A DNA stretch of 64,000 bases from Anthopleura xanthogrammica (GCA_964019055.1 OZ025213.1:4999292-5063291); one strand, 5' to 3'; numbered from the stretch's first letter, positions 13,073 to 26,400 are shown. Numbers and translations are program-made. Notes: generated by a model from the sequence alone, not told the origin.

Positions 13073-14488
13073 TTACGAGCACTTGCAGTGAGTGGCAGGG
13101 CAGTTACCCGCAGCACAGTTAGCAGCGCACCAAGCATCCATACCTGCTCCATTGTATGGTGGAATAGCCACACACTGACCGCCAACTGGAGGCTGGATCG
13201 GAGGCTGAGTTGGCGGTTGAGTGGGAGGTTGGGTTGGGCCATTAGTTGGTGGCAGGGGGCCATCAGTAGAGGGTGGTAAGGTGGGTCCTCCAGTTGGTGG
13301 AAGGGGAGGAACGTATCCACCAAGGTACTTCTTGACTGCATTCATGAGAGGATATTTTCCCTTTCCACAGAATTGCCCCTTGAAATCATCCAGCGCAAGT
13401 GACCAGAACATGGCTCCAGCAAGACCCTTGGCTTTGATTACTTGTTCTACCTTAAGGTACAGGCTTCTCTCGTCGTCATAGCCTACCCATACATTAGCCC
13501 AATCCTGCTTAAGATATCCATAAGGAGCTTTGACTGCACTGTCATCGGTCTTTACAATAGTCATCTTAGGCATCATCTTGCAGACCTCGTAGTAAGAAAG
13601 GAAACCAGACTCTCTGGTGTATTCACCTCTTGGGGGGTTGCCATTGGCTGGAGCACCAATTCCGTTTTCATTGGCGTTGACCAACTTGAATGATCGTCCG
13701 TATGTGCCAAGTCCAAGAGCGATTTTGTTGGCTGGTGCACCCTTGTCGATCCAGTACTGGGTAGCATATTTCACGGTCAAGATGTCGCCTGGAGGTCCTT
13801 CCAAGGCTGTGTGGTGACCAGTGTTTGATTCCCACTTTCCTCTTAAGTCGTATGCCATAAGGTTGATCAAATCTAGGATCTGGCCAATCTTCTGAACTTC
13901 GTATGCCTTGTCAATTGTGTTCTTTCCAGCAGATACGGCAGCTGTGAGAAGAAGTCTTGGACGTCCTGATGCTTGGGCTTCAGCTACGAAAGCGTTCATG
14001 AGTTCTTGGCAAAGAACTGTGAACCTCTGTTTGTCCCCTGGTGGTGAGCCACCACGAGTTCCTGGGTATTCCCAATCAAGATCAAGACCATCGAAACCCC
14101 ACTGGCGAAGAATTCTGATGACAGAGTCGATGAAAACCTTTCTGGTTGCTGCAGTTTTGACCATGCGAGAAAATGGGCTGTTGGCGTTCTCGTGGTTCCA
14201 ACCGCCGACCGCGATGAATGTCTTCAAGGCAGGGTTTTTCTGCTTGAGGGCGTTGAATCTGGGGTACAGCTTGTCGTCGTTCCACTCATACATCGCAAGT
14301 TCATTGTTCTGGTTAATCTTGGCGAAAGAGTACATCAGATGGGTACACAGCTCTGGTGGAATGTCCTCAGGCCAGAATTTGGCGGGCCCTTGTCTGTATT
14401 GGGACCAGTTGGTGTGATAACACACACGAACATAGTTGCCCGCCGCGTAAGAGGCCAAGCCCAAGAACAAAAGTGTCAAGAGTTGCAT
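13073..14488 (-). CDS. Secreted GH18 chitinase 1 with C-terminal six-Cys domain
   Basis: Predicted endochitinase: hydrolyses beta-1,4 GlcNAc polymers outside the cell. Single uninterrupted 471-codon frame. Residues 1-17 form a signal peptide ([17 protein letters not shown]), followed by a GH18 barrel to about 390 with [16 protein letters not shown] and the catalytic [12 protein letters not shown] motif (DxxDxDxE; catalytic Glu140). [10 protein letters not shown] and [12 protein letters not shown] are the usual late barrel strands. A Pro/Thr linker follows (about 395-435, TQPP repeats), then a 35-residue tail with six Cys (…MDAWC…NC…GNCP…C.C), perhaps a carbohydrate-binding or disulfide-stabilised module. 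Head-to-head with chitinase 2; a TATA box lies about 50 bp upstream. The absence of introns is unusual beside its intron-rich neighbours. The start is fixed by the signal peptide. Confidence 0.93.
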   Translation of the reverse strand: MQLLTLLFLGLASYAAGNYVRVCYHTNWSQYRQGPAKFWPEDIPPELCTHLMYSFAKINQNNELAMYEWNDDKLYPRFNALKQKNPALKTFIAVGGWNHENANSPFSRMVKTAATRKVFIDSVIRILRQWGFDGLDLDWEYPGTRGGSPPGDKQRFTVLCQELMNAFVAEAQASGRPRLLLTAAVSAGKNTIDKAYEVQKIGQILDLINLMAYDLRGKWESNTGHHTALEGPPGDILTVKYATQYWIDKGAPANKIALGLGTYGRSFKLVNANENGIGAPANGNPPRGEYTRESGFLSYYEVCKMMPKMTIVKTDDSAVKAPYGYLKQDWANVWVGYDDERSLYLKVEQVIKAKGLAGAMFWSLALDDFKGQFCGKGKYPLMNAVKKYLGGYVPPLPPTGGPTLPPSTDGPLPPTNGPTQPPTQPPTQPPIQPPVGGQCVAIPPYNGAGMDAWCAANCAAGNCPATHCKCS

Positions 14489-14536
14489 AATGTTTCCACT
14501 GATACTCCCAACTTGTAACTGCCCTTGTTCAAGTCA

Positions 14537-14546
14537 AGTATATATG
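14537..14546 (-). promoter_or_regulatory. TATA box of chitinase 1
   Basis: The minus strand reads GCATATATACTTG, about 50-58 bp before the ATG at 14488, which would place the transcription start near 14510. This is a short-leader promoter of the kind seen in strongly induced secretory genes. Confidence 0.5.
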
Positions 14547-16770
14547 CTCTGATATCCACTTAACATCTGTGTTCAGTGCAACAGCTGCGTGACATCATTT
14601 CTGTTCTCTTCCAGTCAGGTTATAGCTTGTACAAATAGCACTAAACAAAGTTTACTTGTTGAGATGTCCCTCTTCAGGTGTATTGACTAAGTTTACCACC
14701 CGCTCACACCTCCCTAACATATCCACGCCCACAGCCCACAGCTGTTGACGGAGAACTGTCATGTCTTGCATCAATGTACAGCAGGTTGGTAACTGAAGAC
14801 GTACAACTTTGCTTATATTTTACAACTTTTTGCTTGGTTAAGGAAATAAGACCAATCAAAGGCACAAAATACCTGAAGCGTTGCATTGGAATGACATAGA
14901 TTCAGCTTAATTTGGATTTCTAAATAAGTCAAAAACCGAGTTTTCATACGCTTTCATTCTTATTCTTCAAAACACTGTGTCATTCAGCCGTTCTACCTTG
15001 ATGGCCGATGTCATTCCCCATTACACTTGACAGTTATAGGCATCAATCAACTGTCAATCACTTACTTTACCGTCTTTAGAGTAGCTTACAGGTGTAACAA
15101 ACGCAGCTTTCAAAGAACAACAAGGAGAATTGTAAGCTAGAAGGACACGAAGAAAGCTATCTTGATTTAACTTAGTTAACGATATTCAGTTTGTACCACT
15201 TCAGGGCTGGGTACTAATTCAGCTTACTGAGGTCTGAAGAGCCGCAAAGTTGTGTATTCTCTTTCTTTTCTTAACGCAGTAGAAGAAGGCAACTAGAAGA
15301 CAATTAACAGGAAGTAAAAAACTACGCTTAAGCATGAATGACAGAACGTATTTTTTTCTGAATGAAAACTTCTTAGCAGCTAAGATCAATTTTTAAAAAA
15401 TTCCTACAAACAACTAGTTTTTCTTTGCAACGAAATACATAGGTAGCGAAAATATTTAATTTAGGCTTATTTTGAATGAGGTCAGTATATTTTTCAATTG
15501 TGATTTATGAATTAACGGGGAATAAAAGCAGATATAAGGAACGTTTAATTTTCTTATAATTTTTAACCGGTTATCCATGGCCAATGCGCAAAGTATTGTG
15601 GGTATGCGAAAGTAGAGAATTATAGCCACTTACATTACAGTTTTTTTTTTACGAAATTAATTTCATTTTTTTCGGGCTGCCACTCGATTTATCTTATTTT
15701 CCGCTATTTGAGGAGTCATTAGCCAAGTTTATTGCCAATGTCAATATGAGATCCTAGATGACTCAAAATATATTTCAATCAGCGCCAAAATCCTTTAGGA
15801 AAATATGAAGGGAACTTATTAATTTGAAAAAGTTTGCAACTAGCTGTACGTTTCGGGCGCTTTTAAAAGAAATTACTTCATTAATTGGAGAAATATATAG
15901 GTTCTTTCGTCAATACAGTTCCAAAGGCTTTCTTATTCACTTGTTGTGTTCCTGGGATTTTATTAAACACACCAACACAGCGGTGACCACTATAGCTAGT
16001 CATTATCTGTTTTGTCGGAATTTTGGCTTTGGTTTCCTAAATTGCCTTATTTTCGGCTTTGTTGTTGCTCGTTTTACTCAAACAGAGCAAGCCAAACATA
16101 TGATATAAGAGAAAACACTCAGTGAGTGACCATAATATAAACAACGCCTTAAAGAACACCGACTTTGCCTCAGGACAAATTTTCAATGTATAGTTCTTTG
16201 TCAGAAGAGTATCTGGAACTCTCTCCCTTAGTCTCTCCTTAATGATAGTATTCAAGGTGAATGTGTATATTCTTAGCCTTTTTTCCGGCTTCGTTTGTTC
16301 TTTCTTGTTCTTTTTGTTTCTTTATCGCCGAGAAACGGTTTCATAATTAATATTTAATTCTAAGATCGACAAAAGAAAATATATTTATTTTCAGAATGAA
16401 TTTATATTAAATAAAAAATGATCGTTATAATGTTTGCTCGGGCGGAATTATTCGCTCCTAAAAGAATTCCACTAGAATGTAATCCCAATAATTTTTATAT
16501 ATTCTCAAGTTTCATGGAATATATAAAACTGAGTTCAAGCAGATTCCCGCGGCATTTAATAGTTGATGCTCGAATAATGCGAAAGTGGCTGTACTACACC
16601 GCTCCTTTTCGCTATATTGACAAACTAATTTACACTAAACTAAACCAAGACCGAAAGAAATTACTAGTTTATCGGTAAAATGCCGGCTCAAGTTAAAGTG
16701 CTGGATATTTCTCTTCTGTTCTCTGTTGACCAACTTTACCTCTGCAAACACAGTCCAGTTCTGTACCAAA
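14547..16770. other. Divergent intergenic region between the two chitinases
   Basis: About 2.2 kb between two head-to-head chitinase promoters. Frames at 15824-16108, 16037-16255 and 16418-16678 have no recognisable domain and AT-driven composition. It is the natural place for shared enhancers, but none can be identified by eye. A CACGTG hexamer lies at about 16791, just downstream of the chitinase 2 TATA box. Confidence 0.45.
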
Positions 16771-16776
16771 CAGCTG

Positions 16777-16782
16777 TATAAA
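16777..16782 (+). promoter_or_regulatory. TATA box of chitinase 2
   Basis: TATAAA in context CTGTATAAATTCC, 114 bp before the ATG at 16896; the predicted start of transcription is near 16808. Confidence 0.5.
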
Positions 16783-16895
16783 TTCCTTCTCACGTGACTT
16801 ACATCTGGCGCGACTACAAGAGAATCTGTCGACATCTCATTTGAGGTTTTTATTGCACTTACTTGAGAACTTTGTGTCTTCTGCAGCGGTGCATT

Positions 16896-18188
16896 ATGAA
16901 GTCTTTGTCAGTTATTATCTTGTTGATTGCCTTTTTATCAGCTTCACATGCCTATTACAGGGTATGTTATTTCACAAACTGGGCCCAGTACAGGGATGGG
17001 CAGATGAAATACGAACCAGCCAATATCGATCCATTCCTTTGTACCCATATCATGTATTCCTTCGCCAAAGTTAACGATGATAACACCTTAGGGATGTACG
17101 AGTGGAACGACGACAAGCTGTACAAGGAAGTTAATGCCCTGAAGGAGGTTAACCCTAACCTTAAGACCCTGTTGGCCGTTGGTGGATGGACACATGAAGG
17201 AGGTGCTGTAAGCCCTTTCTCACGCATGGCGTCGACTCCAGCCAACAGAAAAGTGTTCATAGATTCATCAATCGCTGTGCTCACAAAGTATCGCTTCGAT
17301 GGTTTGGACCTCGACTGGGAGTACCCTGCCCATCGTGGGAACTCACCACCCGAAGACAAGCAACGCTTCACTGTCCTGTGTCAGGAGCTCCTTGAGGCAT
17401 ACAAGAGGTACGCAGTCGCAAATAACACCCCAAGGTTGTTACTCACCGCTGCAGTAGCCGCTGGCGACGCTGTAGTCGATAAAGCCTACGAGGTGGACAA
17501 GTTAGCCGGTGTTCTGGACTGGATTAACCTGATGACATACGACATGCATGGAAGCTGGAATCCCGACACGGGACATCACTCAGCGTTATATGGACCCCCA
17601 GGGAGTAAGCGCACTGTGTCTTACACTCTTCAGCACTGGATGGACAAGGGAATGCCCTGCCAGAAAATCGCGCTGGGTATGGGTACATATGGCCGTTCAT
17701 TCACGCTGAAAGATCCTAGTAAAACTGGACTCGGTGCACTGATCAAAGGCCCAGGAAACGCTGGACAGTACACCAAAGAAAAGGGCTTCATCAGTTATTT
17801 CGAGATATGTAAGCTTCCACTGACCATCGTCAATAACGACGTCATCAAGGCACCATATGGTTACTATGGAGACCAGTGGATTGGGTACGACGACGCCGCC
17901 AGCTTGAAGCTGAAGGTCAATACTTTGATCAAGGGAAAAGATCTACTTGGTGCCATGTTTTGGGCTATCGATCTTGATGACTTCACGAACGTCTGCGGAC
18001 AAGGGAAGTATCCTTTGATCAATGCTGTCAAAAACGCCCTTGGAGGAGGGGGAGGTACAACTTCTCCACCCTCGCCGGGAAAGTGCCGTGCTATTGGAGC
18101 CTGGGCCGGGGATGCCAACATGGACGTTTGGTGCGTCAACAATTGCGCTCTTGGTAACTGCCCAGCTAAGATGTGTTCGTGCTCATAG
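16896..18188 (+). CDS. Secreted GH18 chitinase 2 with C-terminal six-Cys domain
   Basis: Paralogue of chitinase 1 on the opposite strand. I choose the internal Met at 16896 (430 residues) over the upstream Met at 16863, because it starts a classic signal peptide, [19 protein letters not shown], cut before YYRV. The GH18 barrel spans about 20-380, with [16 protein letters not shown] and catalytic [15 protein letters not shown] (catalytic Glu142), then [10 protein letters not shown] and [12 protein letters not shown]. The linker is a short Gly/Thr/Ser/Pro stretch, much shorter than in chitinase 1. The same six-Cys tail closes the protein (…MDVWC…NC…GNCP…C.CS). Intronless. An AATAAA signal lies at 18271. 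The inverted orientation points to an old inverted duplication. Confidence 0.93.
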   Translation: MKSLSVIILLIAFLSASHAYYRVCYFTNWAQYRDGQMKYEPANIDPFLCTHIMYSFAKVNDDNTLGMYEWNDDKLYKEVNALKEVNPNLKTLLAVGGWTHEGGAVSPFSRMASTPANRKVFIDSSIAVLTKYRFDGLDLDWEYPAHRGNSPPEDKQRFTVLCQELLEAYKRYAVANNTPRLLLTAAVAAGDAVVDKAYEVDKLAGVLDWINLMTYDMHGSWNPDTGHHSALYGPPGSKRTVSYTLQHWMDKGMPCQKIALGMGTYGRSFTLKDPSKTGLGALIKGPGNAGQYTKEKGFISYFEICKLPLTIVNNDVIKAPYGYYGDQWIGYDDAASLKLKVNTLIKGKDLLGAMFWAIDLDDFTNVCGQGKYPLINAVKNALGGGGGTTSPPSPGKCRAIGAWAGDANMDVWCVNNCALGNCPAKMCSCS

Positions 18189-18270
18189 ACCACTGAGCCG
18201 GCTAATCCTACATCATTAGTTTAGTACATTGGTAGCCAGTGCTAGAACTGTCAATCAACTTGATGGCCCA

Positions 18271-18276
18271 AATAAA
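18271..18276 (+). terminator. Polyadenylation signal AATAAA
   Basis: AATAAA 83 nt after the chitinase 2 stop codon, in context CCAAATAAAATG. Confidence 0.5.
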
Positions 18277-19986
18277 ATGAATACAAAATTAAAATCCTCT
18301 AAGAATGAAATAGTTCTGCTTAGTACGTCTGGTATTTTCATGCGTTTGCTGAGCTTTCCAATGCGCATGCGCAACAGGAGAGCGTACCACAAGGTGCCCA
18401 ATTTATTTCGCAAGCCCACTTTTTTACACCGTGACAGAAGAAAAGAATATATTTCATATTTTTAGCACGGAGCACCGGGTACTTTAGAGTGATTCTAGGA
18501 GATGGTAAGATATTAGTGACGTACTAGATATCGCGTGGTCGCGTAGTCAGTATTATTCAAACAGTTTGAGAACGAAGCTCCAGTTACTGGCCAGTATAGC
18601 CAAACAACCGTTGTTTATATGATCTCTTTGACCTTTGGAAATAATCGAATCGTGCAATCGAATCATAAACAAAGAACAACTTATATATAAATGACTATTT
18701 CGGGTGTCCTAGTGCCCTTGCTTTAACCGACTGCACTCTAAATGTTGACCGGACCTCGAGTACCAAACTGGGGGCCTATGAGGGGGTGGGGGTGGGGGGT
18801 GCAAACGACCGATATATCCCATTGATCGGCCTTTTTCTTTGATCAGATACAGTACCTATTTTAATATTCATTATTGCGGTTTGAGTGTCATTACTGTCAT
18901 TACCATGGAAATATCTTGACTTGAGTCGATTTATGTCAGTCAACAGTGTTATCTTGTCAGTTATTACTTCCATCCTTCTCACCGGCTATGTTCCAGAAAA
19001 TGTAGTCAAGGTATCGGAAATAAAGTCCTCCGTGAAACTCAGCTTGACGTTTTTATGGACGTTGTATTGAAAGTTTCATTCTCCGGCTCAAACTCTTTCA
19101 AGTTTAGCGAGCTCGAGTTTTTGCCTGGAGCTTCATTTTGGCACGTGTCAGTGCACCACGGGACACGATGAAACACAGTGGACAGTTCGTTATGTAATCT
19201 GAAGCCGTAAGCGGCGAAGGTCAGAAAATATAAGAATAAAATACACAATAAAAAATAAAGATAAAATGACTGGCTATTCAAAACTCTTTCTTGAATTTAG
19301 GCAGTGATTATGAAACCATTTTATTTGCGTTTTTTCGTATAATTTCTCAGTGATATTTTCACAGATACTGTAAAGACTGAAGGCACTGTGGCCAAGCTTA
19401 CTGTTCTATTGAAACTGACTGAAACCGGGGGACTGAAAACACTTACAATGTTACTGTAATTGTTTCACACGAAAATTAGAATTTCCGATTGTTTTTTCTG
19501 ATATAGGAATTGTTGAATAGTGGCTGAGGCTGAGAATCCAAATTATTAGGATTGGAAAAAAAACTACTACTCGTGAGGGTTTACAAAACTGGTTACATAA
19601 CATTGACCCGTCCACCAAATGTATACATTATTTTAAAACACTAAAGTTCAACTTTTAAAAAGCTTAGGGCTTGATGATACCATTTATTTATTACTTTTCA
19701 AGGTTTTTTTTGAGAGAACAGGAAAATCCTTATTTTTTATTAACAATTTTCAGCACTGAACCATTCATATCAGTTACGTAATTTCTCGTGCAAAATATAA
19801 TACTTGTAAAGATGACACACCCAAAACAATGGTTCAGTTTTATCTTACCATGAAAAAAATACTCGTTAAATCCCACATTTCAACCAATAGCAAAAAAATT
19901 CATTCAAGCAAGTATGATTTCTCATATTTAACAAGGAAAAGATGTGTAGAAATTTGTTTCGTGATCTGGCCAAGTCCACCTTACAG

Positions 19987-20043
19987 TAGTCTCCTTTACA
20001 GCCGTTCTTAGTGTCGGTCTCGATCTCTGCAAAGGAGGCTTTA
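19987..20043. repeat. Short related copy of the 9-bp-TSD MITE family
   Basis: The left end TAGTCTCCTTTACAGCCGTT and right end CTCTGCAAAGGAGGCTTTA match the terminal repeats of the elements at 38240 and 43826. Only about 57 bp, without a clear target duplication, so probably a deleted or diverged copy. Confidence 0.45.
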
Positions 20044-20296
20044 GACGTCGGCTTAGACCTTACGGCACATTTCCGCGCTCGCGCTCTGTCGTGGACTAAA
20101 AAAACGTGACCTAAAGTAGCATCGTGATATGACGATGTCCACCGTAATGAGTATCATTCGTTCTCTGGATACTTCAAATTTCCTCGTTGTAAAGAGATTA
20201 TAGAGGGAAGATGGTGAATGAAGGAAGAATTTCTTTTTATACATATATTTTAGTTGATTTCCCCTCAGTGTTGTATAACACATCCACTTGTAAACT

Positions 20297-20302
20297 CACG
20301 TG
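20297..20302. promoter_or_regulatory. CACGTG E-box upstream of cryptochrome
   Basis: A canonical palindromic E-box, the binding site class of CLOCK/CYCLE bHLH-PAS factors, about 170 bp before the ATG of a cryptochrome gene. The site is short enough to occur by chance (others at about 16791 and 19142). Confidence 0.3.
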
Positions 20303-20471
20303 TTTTTAAAAGAAACTAAGCGATAAGCCAGCCAATCAAATCACAGGATTACAGCCTCATGTTTGTGCGCTTCTCATCCATATCATGACAAACTCAACTT
20401 GTGTAGAGAAGGAACTTTGACGATGTTAGACGAATGTAGGGAAAAAAAAGCCATTTCTTCTTGTCACTACG

Positions 20472-23400
20472 ATGGCTAACTCACTGCATTGGTTCCGTAA
20501 GGGACTAAGGATCCATGATAATCAACCTTTACGAGATGCTATTCAAGGGAGTACAACATTTCGAGCTGTCTTCTTCTTGGATAGAGCTACTGTAAGAAAC
20601 GCCAAAGTCTCTATCAACCGATGGCGATTTCTCCTTGAAAGCTTAAAAGACCTCGACAACAAGCTAAAAGAGTTTGGAACTAGGTTATATATCGTCCAGG
20701 GCCATCCGATCGATGTGTTTCCGAGGTTGATCAAGGAATGGGGGATAACGAGGCTGACTTTTGAGTACGACAGCGAGCCATATCCGAGTCAACGTGACCT
20801 GGCTGTACGTAGACTGGCAGAAAATGAAGGAGTTGAAGTCATAGTAAAAACATCACACTCTCTCTTCGATATTTCCAGGTAGGTTTAATATTACAAGACT
20901 TGTTTCAGTATTATCAACTGAGATTTCGCTTTTCTTTTTCTTTTTTTCTTTGTAATCATAGACTTATTGTTCTTTAATAGGTTGGAATCGTTTTAGAAAT
21001 GAATTCTAAATCTTTATACTCAGGTTATTTTTCTTCCTTTGCTAGTCTGTCTTATTTTTTTCTCTAGTACACCTTTGATATGACTTAAATTTTCACTCAG
21101 AAGGATAATTACAACTCGTAATTAACAATATTCTTTTAATTTTAATTTACTGAAATGTAATTAATGTCTCTATATCAAGACATAGTATCTTCTAGCTATA
21201 GATAGAAAATTAGTTCTCATCTATAATTGCCGAAAAAATGCCTCTAAAAGAGATGTGATGTAATATGTATCTCATCTAGAAAGCTCCATTACTCCTTTAT
21301 TAGTAATCATGAAACAATGCCTCCAAGTTGTGAGCACCTTGGACTTGATAGAATACAGTAAATGTATGAGCACATCAAGTCCAACCTTGACTTGGAGCCA
21401 TTGATCATATTTATCTTGGATGACGAAGGTTTCATCTGCGACCTAATTTTCCTCTGAAAAGAAATTTTCGACAAGATAAACGGGGAAAATTGACATAATT
21501 TACAGTCATTTGCATTTTTTCAACACACCCTTTACAAATTCTGTCTGACACACGGTAGTTTGCATCTAAGTGTGAACACCAGACATCAAAACATGTTCTT
21601 AGTGGACCCTGAAACTCGTATGCTTGGTGGCTAAAGGGTAAACGTTATGTGGTCTCCCTTGATAGTCTCCTTTGAAATCTACAAACATCTTGGTAAAGAG
21701 TTAATGTTTGTAGATTTCAAAGGAGACTGCCAAACGTTTACCCTTTAGCCACCAATCATAAAAGTTTCAGGGTCCACTTAGAACATGTTTTGATGTCTGG
21801 TGTTCACACTTAGATGCAAACAACTCTGTGTCAGACAGAAGTTTGTAAAGGGTGTGTTGAAAAGATGCACAATTTGTTTTAAACAGTCAAAATCTTGGTC
21901 ACAGATGAAACTTATGAAAATTATGCAACTTGCATTCATATTGTCATAATTTATTAAGACAAAAATTTCATCACAGATGAAACTTTTGTCATCCAATGCA
22001 AAATACATAATGGTAATTGAACTAAGTGGAGTGCAATTTGGTCTGATATCAAACGCGCGATAACAAAATCACACGACCGCGTAGCGGGAGTGTGATTTGT
22101 AATCGCAAGTTTGATATCAGACCAAAATTGCACGACATGAAGTTCAATTATCACTTTATTATATCCATTTTGAAATCATACTAGATAGACACTAAATTTG
22201 TGATAAATACAAAAGTATTTATTCACAAATAGCCGGTATTTTGTTTCTTTTTGTAACAAAAAATTGCAGTCAAACTTGAAAAAAGCTACATTTTATGTTC
22301 CTTATTTGCTGTAATCTGATTGGTTACCTTTTCTAGTGTTGCATTGTGATTGGCTGACAAAAAGATGCGATTCGGACTCAAAATAGTGCGATTCGGACTC
22401 AAAATAGTGCGATTCGTGCTTGAATCAATCTACTGAGAGCCAATCAGATTACAGGATTTGTTAGTGATTTCAAAGTGGATATAATAAAAACAGCTATTGT
22501 TTCGTGACCACTGAGGTGAATTTCAAAAGGTGTATTTTGATTTTAATTTTGTGTTTGAGTTCAGTTTTTGTCCATTTTGCTACCACCATCTCTCCTGATA
22601 TAACGTTGTTGTTGCTTGTATAATATTATTTGGGGTTCCTCTAGCTTGAAAATTAGGAACCCTTTTCTTCTCTTCACCAGTGCTTTATACTTTCCGCATA
22701 TTTTCTAAACTGTTCTTTATTTTCTTTCAAGATTTGTAGAAGAAAATAATGGTCAAGCACCAATCACATTTAAACAGTTTCATGCCCTCCTGAGAAAAGT
22801 CGGCCTTCCTGAAACATGTGTAGAAACAGTCAACAAGGAACTTTTTGGTTCTTGTGTGATGCCAGTCGAAGAGGATCATGATGAAAAATATGGTATTCCA
22901 TCATTTGAGGAGCTTGGGTTGCTAGTAGAGGAAGAGAAGGGTCCAGTGGTGTGGGTTGGTGGAGAAAGCCAAGCATTAAACCTTTTTCAAATGGCAATTA
23001 AAGGGGTAAGATGTTTAACATAAATAATTAGTAATTATTTTGTTTCTGGTAGGATAACCATTTTGTGTAGAAGTGGTGAAATATCATAGGGTTAACAGAT
23101 GGTGTGGATGGTGATGGGAGATTACAACACATCAAACAAACTCAATTCACATGTGTGGCCGCAGGGCTCAAACCATTGACCCGTCCCGTTGCACTCACAG
23201 TAGAGTGATAGACCACTCATTAGTAGATACACCACCCATGCCATGAGGATTTTTCTCCTGAATCTCCGATTTTATTTTCCTTCCTCCATGAAAATCAATG
23301 TGATTTGACCATTGTGTGCATAAAATAAAAAATGCAATGGTAGTGAATGTAAGTGTAGGCAGGCCTACATCATCGAAAGTTGCCAAAATAATCAGCCTGC

Positions 23401-26400
23401 TCTAACGAAGATTATTATTAAGATGATGATTGCCATAATGATTCATAACATTAGTTTCCTCTCCTTATAATTACGATTTAATCTCATAATTCCTTGTCAT
23501 TAAATACTAATGTTGGTTCCTTCATTTATTCCCTAGCTTCTTGAATCAGATAAAAAGAAATCAAAGGATCCAGAAGATTCTCCTTTCCCAAAGTCCACTA
23601 AATTAAGCCCTTATCTACGGTTTGGCTGTATCTCTCCTCGTCTAGTATTTCATGAGATGACCAAGCTTGCATCAAAGGTATGAATATTAGTTATTACCAG
23701 GGCTTAAAATAACAGCTGGTCAATGTCTGGCCAAATTTGGTACTTGACCGGTCAAATCAGTTTTGAACGAACATGTTGACCAGCCATATTTGAAAAAAAT
23801 TAAATAAAATATCATACGCCAGACAGTTGACCGACATATGACTAGCCATTATTTTGAGCCCTGATTACAACACTCTTCACTCATTGTCAGCATATTTAAA
23901 TAGGCACCATGGAGGGGGAGGGGCTTGTGAGGCTCCCCCCCCCCCCCCCCCATGTTTTCAGCCAAAAGTGATTTTCTGTATATGAGTTGCCTAAAGGTTT
24001 GAAATGATTTTAATGCAATTAAAAACTGTGACACTGAGAATTACATTTCCAAGAGCCTCGAATTCCAAATTTATGGGGGTGATGGCATTCCCCAGACCCC
24101 CCAGATTAGCCCCTGTTTCAAAACCATGCTTCACAGTCCCTGTTGAATACTTAAATTTATTTTTATTACACAATATTTCTCTCTCTGTAGGTCAGTAATC
24201 ATGCAGCTTGCATCGGAATCCAAAAGTCTTTGCTTTGGAGGGAGTTCTTCTTTGTTATTGCCAGCAAGAATCCAGCTTTAGATAAGATGTGCAATAACTG
24301 CATGTGCTTGCAATTTCCATGGGATAACAACAATGATGCCCTGGAGAAGTGGAAAAATGTAAGCAAATTAGGTTATATTTTTTATTATAAAGTTAAAAAT
24401 GTGACTGTACATGCCGATTGCCCGGCTATGATTTGGATTTGTTTAAATTTTATATTTATGCATTCAGCTTGGAAATATTGTTTTCCCAACTTCAAACTAC
24501 ATTCTTCCATTGAGTATTAATTCCTTATTTTCCAAAAACACTGGAGCAGGTACATGTACAGTACACCAATAAAAATCTCATTCTCACCCAGGAGGGGCAA
24601 TAGATCAAAATGAGAAAAGCATTATAGACTCCAGCTGATAACATCATCTCAGTTTAATTGTTTTTTTAATTATGATAATAATATAAATAATAATAATAAT
24701 AATCAGTTATTGAACCCATATTTCTTCACAATATTGAATTTCTTGATTTAATTTTCTCAGGGTAAAACAGGGTTCCCCTGGATTGACGCCATCATGAGGC
24801 AGCTCAAACAAGAAGGCTGGATCCATCACCTTGCCCGCCAAGCCGTAGGATGTTTCCTCACCAGAGGATGTCTTTGGGTCAGCTGGGAAGAAGGCTTTAA
24901 GGCATTTGAAGAGATGCAACTGGATGCAGAGTGGAGTCTTAATGCCAGTTGTTGGCTGTGGCTATCTTGTAGTGCATTCTTTAACAGTAATCCAACCCCT
25001 TGGTTTTGTCCCGTCAATTTTGGAAAGAAACTCGATCCAGCTGGCAACTATGTAAGGTAAGAAAATAGCCACTCATATCGTATCTTGTATGAATGTTTAG
25101 GGTTGGAGGGCCAAGGCTGTTTTTTGGGTTATAGGTGGGGACATTTTTCTGATATTTTAAGGACAGCTCAGTTAAAAGCTTCCTTTGCGACTATGCCTTT
25201 GGAAAATATAATCTGCAAAGCCCAGTTAAAAATCATAAAGTACAGTCAACTCATGCCTCTAGGACACCCCAAAATTACGGACACCTTGCTATTACTCTCG
25301 TTATTGCAAATGCTCACTATTACGGACACCAAGGGATGGTCCTGATGGTGTCCACTATCATGAGAGTTAACTGAACATTTATATTTCTACTATATATTAT
25401 AGGAAGTATGTTCAAGAAGTTAAAAACTTACCAACTGAGTATATCTTTGAGCCATGGCTGGCTCCTGCTGAGGTCCAGAAAAGGGCTGGTTGTGTTATTG
25501 GGGTTGACTACCCCAAAAACATACTTGACCATGATGTAGCAAGAAAGGTATGCTCAACCAGAATGAGAGACGTCTACAGCGGACTTGTCGTCAAAGGTAT
25601 GATGCTCATTTGGTTCTTTGATGTCTGTTTTTTGTAAAACTTTTAAGTAGAATATTTGATTTTGTTTTCACTAGTATCGTGTGCGCCTGGACTCGGGCAC
25701 AATGTAGTGCACTGGTTTCGAAAGGACCTTCGTCTCCATGACAACCCAGCACTATGGGAGGCACTCCCAAACTCCCGTGCATTTTATGCAGTTTATATTT
25801 TTGACCCAGTCAACATCAAGGCTGCTAAAGTATCTGCCAACAGATGGAATTTTCTTTTGGAATGCCTCAGGGATTTGGATAATAACTTAAAGAAGTGCGG
25901 AACAAGACTGCATGTTCTAAGAGGTCAACCTACCACAATTTTTCCAAAGCTTTTCCGTGAATGGAATATTACCAAGCTTACTCTTGAAAGTGAGTGTGAG
26001 CCATTTGGCCAGCAAAGAGATGAAGCCATTGCCTCTTTAGCTGAAGAGTATGGTGTTGAGATGAGTTCAAGATCATCTCATACTCTCTACAGCATTGATA
26101 AGATTCTAGAAATGAATGGTGGAAAGTGTCCCACTCTGTTCAAAGAATTTGAAAGTATTATCCGCAAGTTGGGTCCTCCAGATAACCCAGTAGATCCTGT
26201 CAACCGTAAGAGTTTTTCATCATGTATTTGTCCAATAAATGCTGCTCATGAAGAAAGATATGGTGTACCAACTCTAAGCGAACTCAATATTGATGAAAGT
26301 CAAGTAACCAGTGGTAATCTGTGGGTCGGAGGGGAGACAGAGGCTCTAACAAGACTAACAGAATTGGAAGAAAAGGTATGAAAACTCTCCGGTAAAGAGA

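Larger units (their letters stand above)
18189..20471. other. Intergenic between chitinase 2 and cryptochrome
   Basis: No gene supported. It contains the chitinase 2 3' UTR, a G-rich tract near 18785, a related copy of the TAGTCTCCTTT MITE family (about 19987-20043) and the cryptochrome promoter side. An E-box CACGTG lies at 20297-20302, about 170 bp upstream of the cryptochrome ATG. Confidence 0.5.

Noticed and set aside
13908..14417. 169-codon plus-strand frame and other long frames inside the chitinase 1 region
   Set aside because: Antisense shadows of the GH18 coding sequence; no domain of their own.
16863..16895. Upstream Met as start of chitinase 2
   Set aside because: It would add 11 polar/Cys residues ahead of a textbook signal peptide that begins at the Met at 16896.
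16967..17371. 134-codon minus-strand frame inside chitinase 2
   Set aside because: Antisense shadow of the catalytic barrel; mirror of real codon usage.
25656..26381. Second cryptochrome unit as an independent gene with its own start near 25656
   Set aside because: The apparent start is TTG within an intron-like stretch; no ATG precedes the PHR domain, while a phase-matched splice acceptor does.
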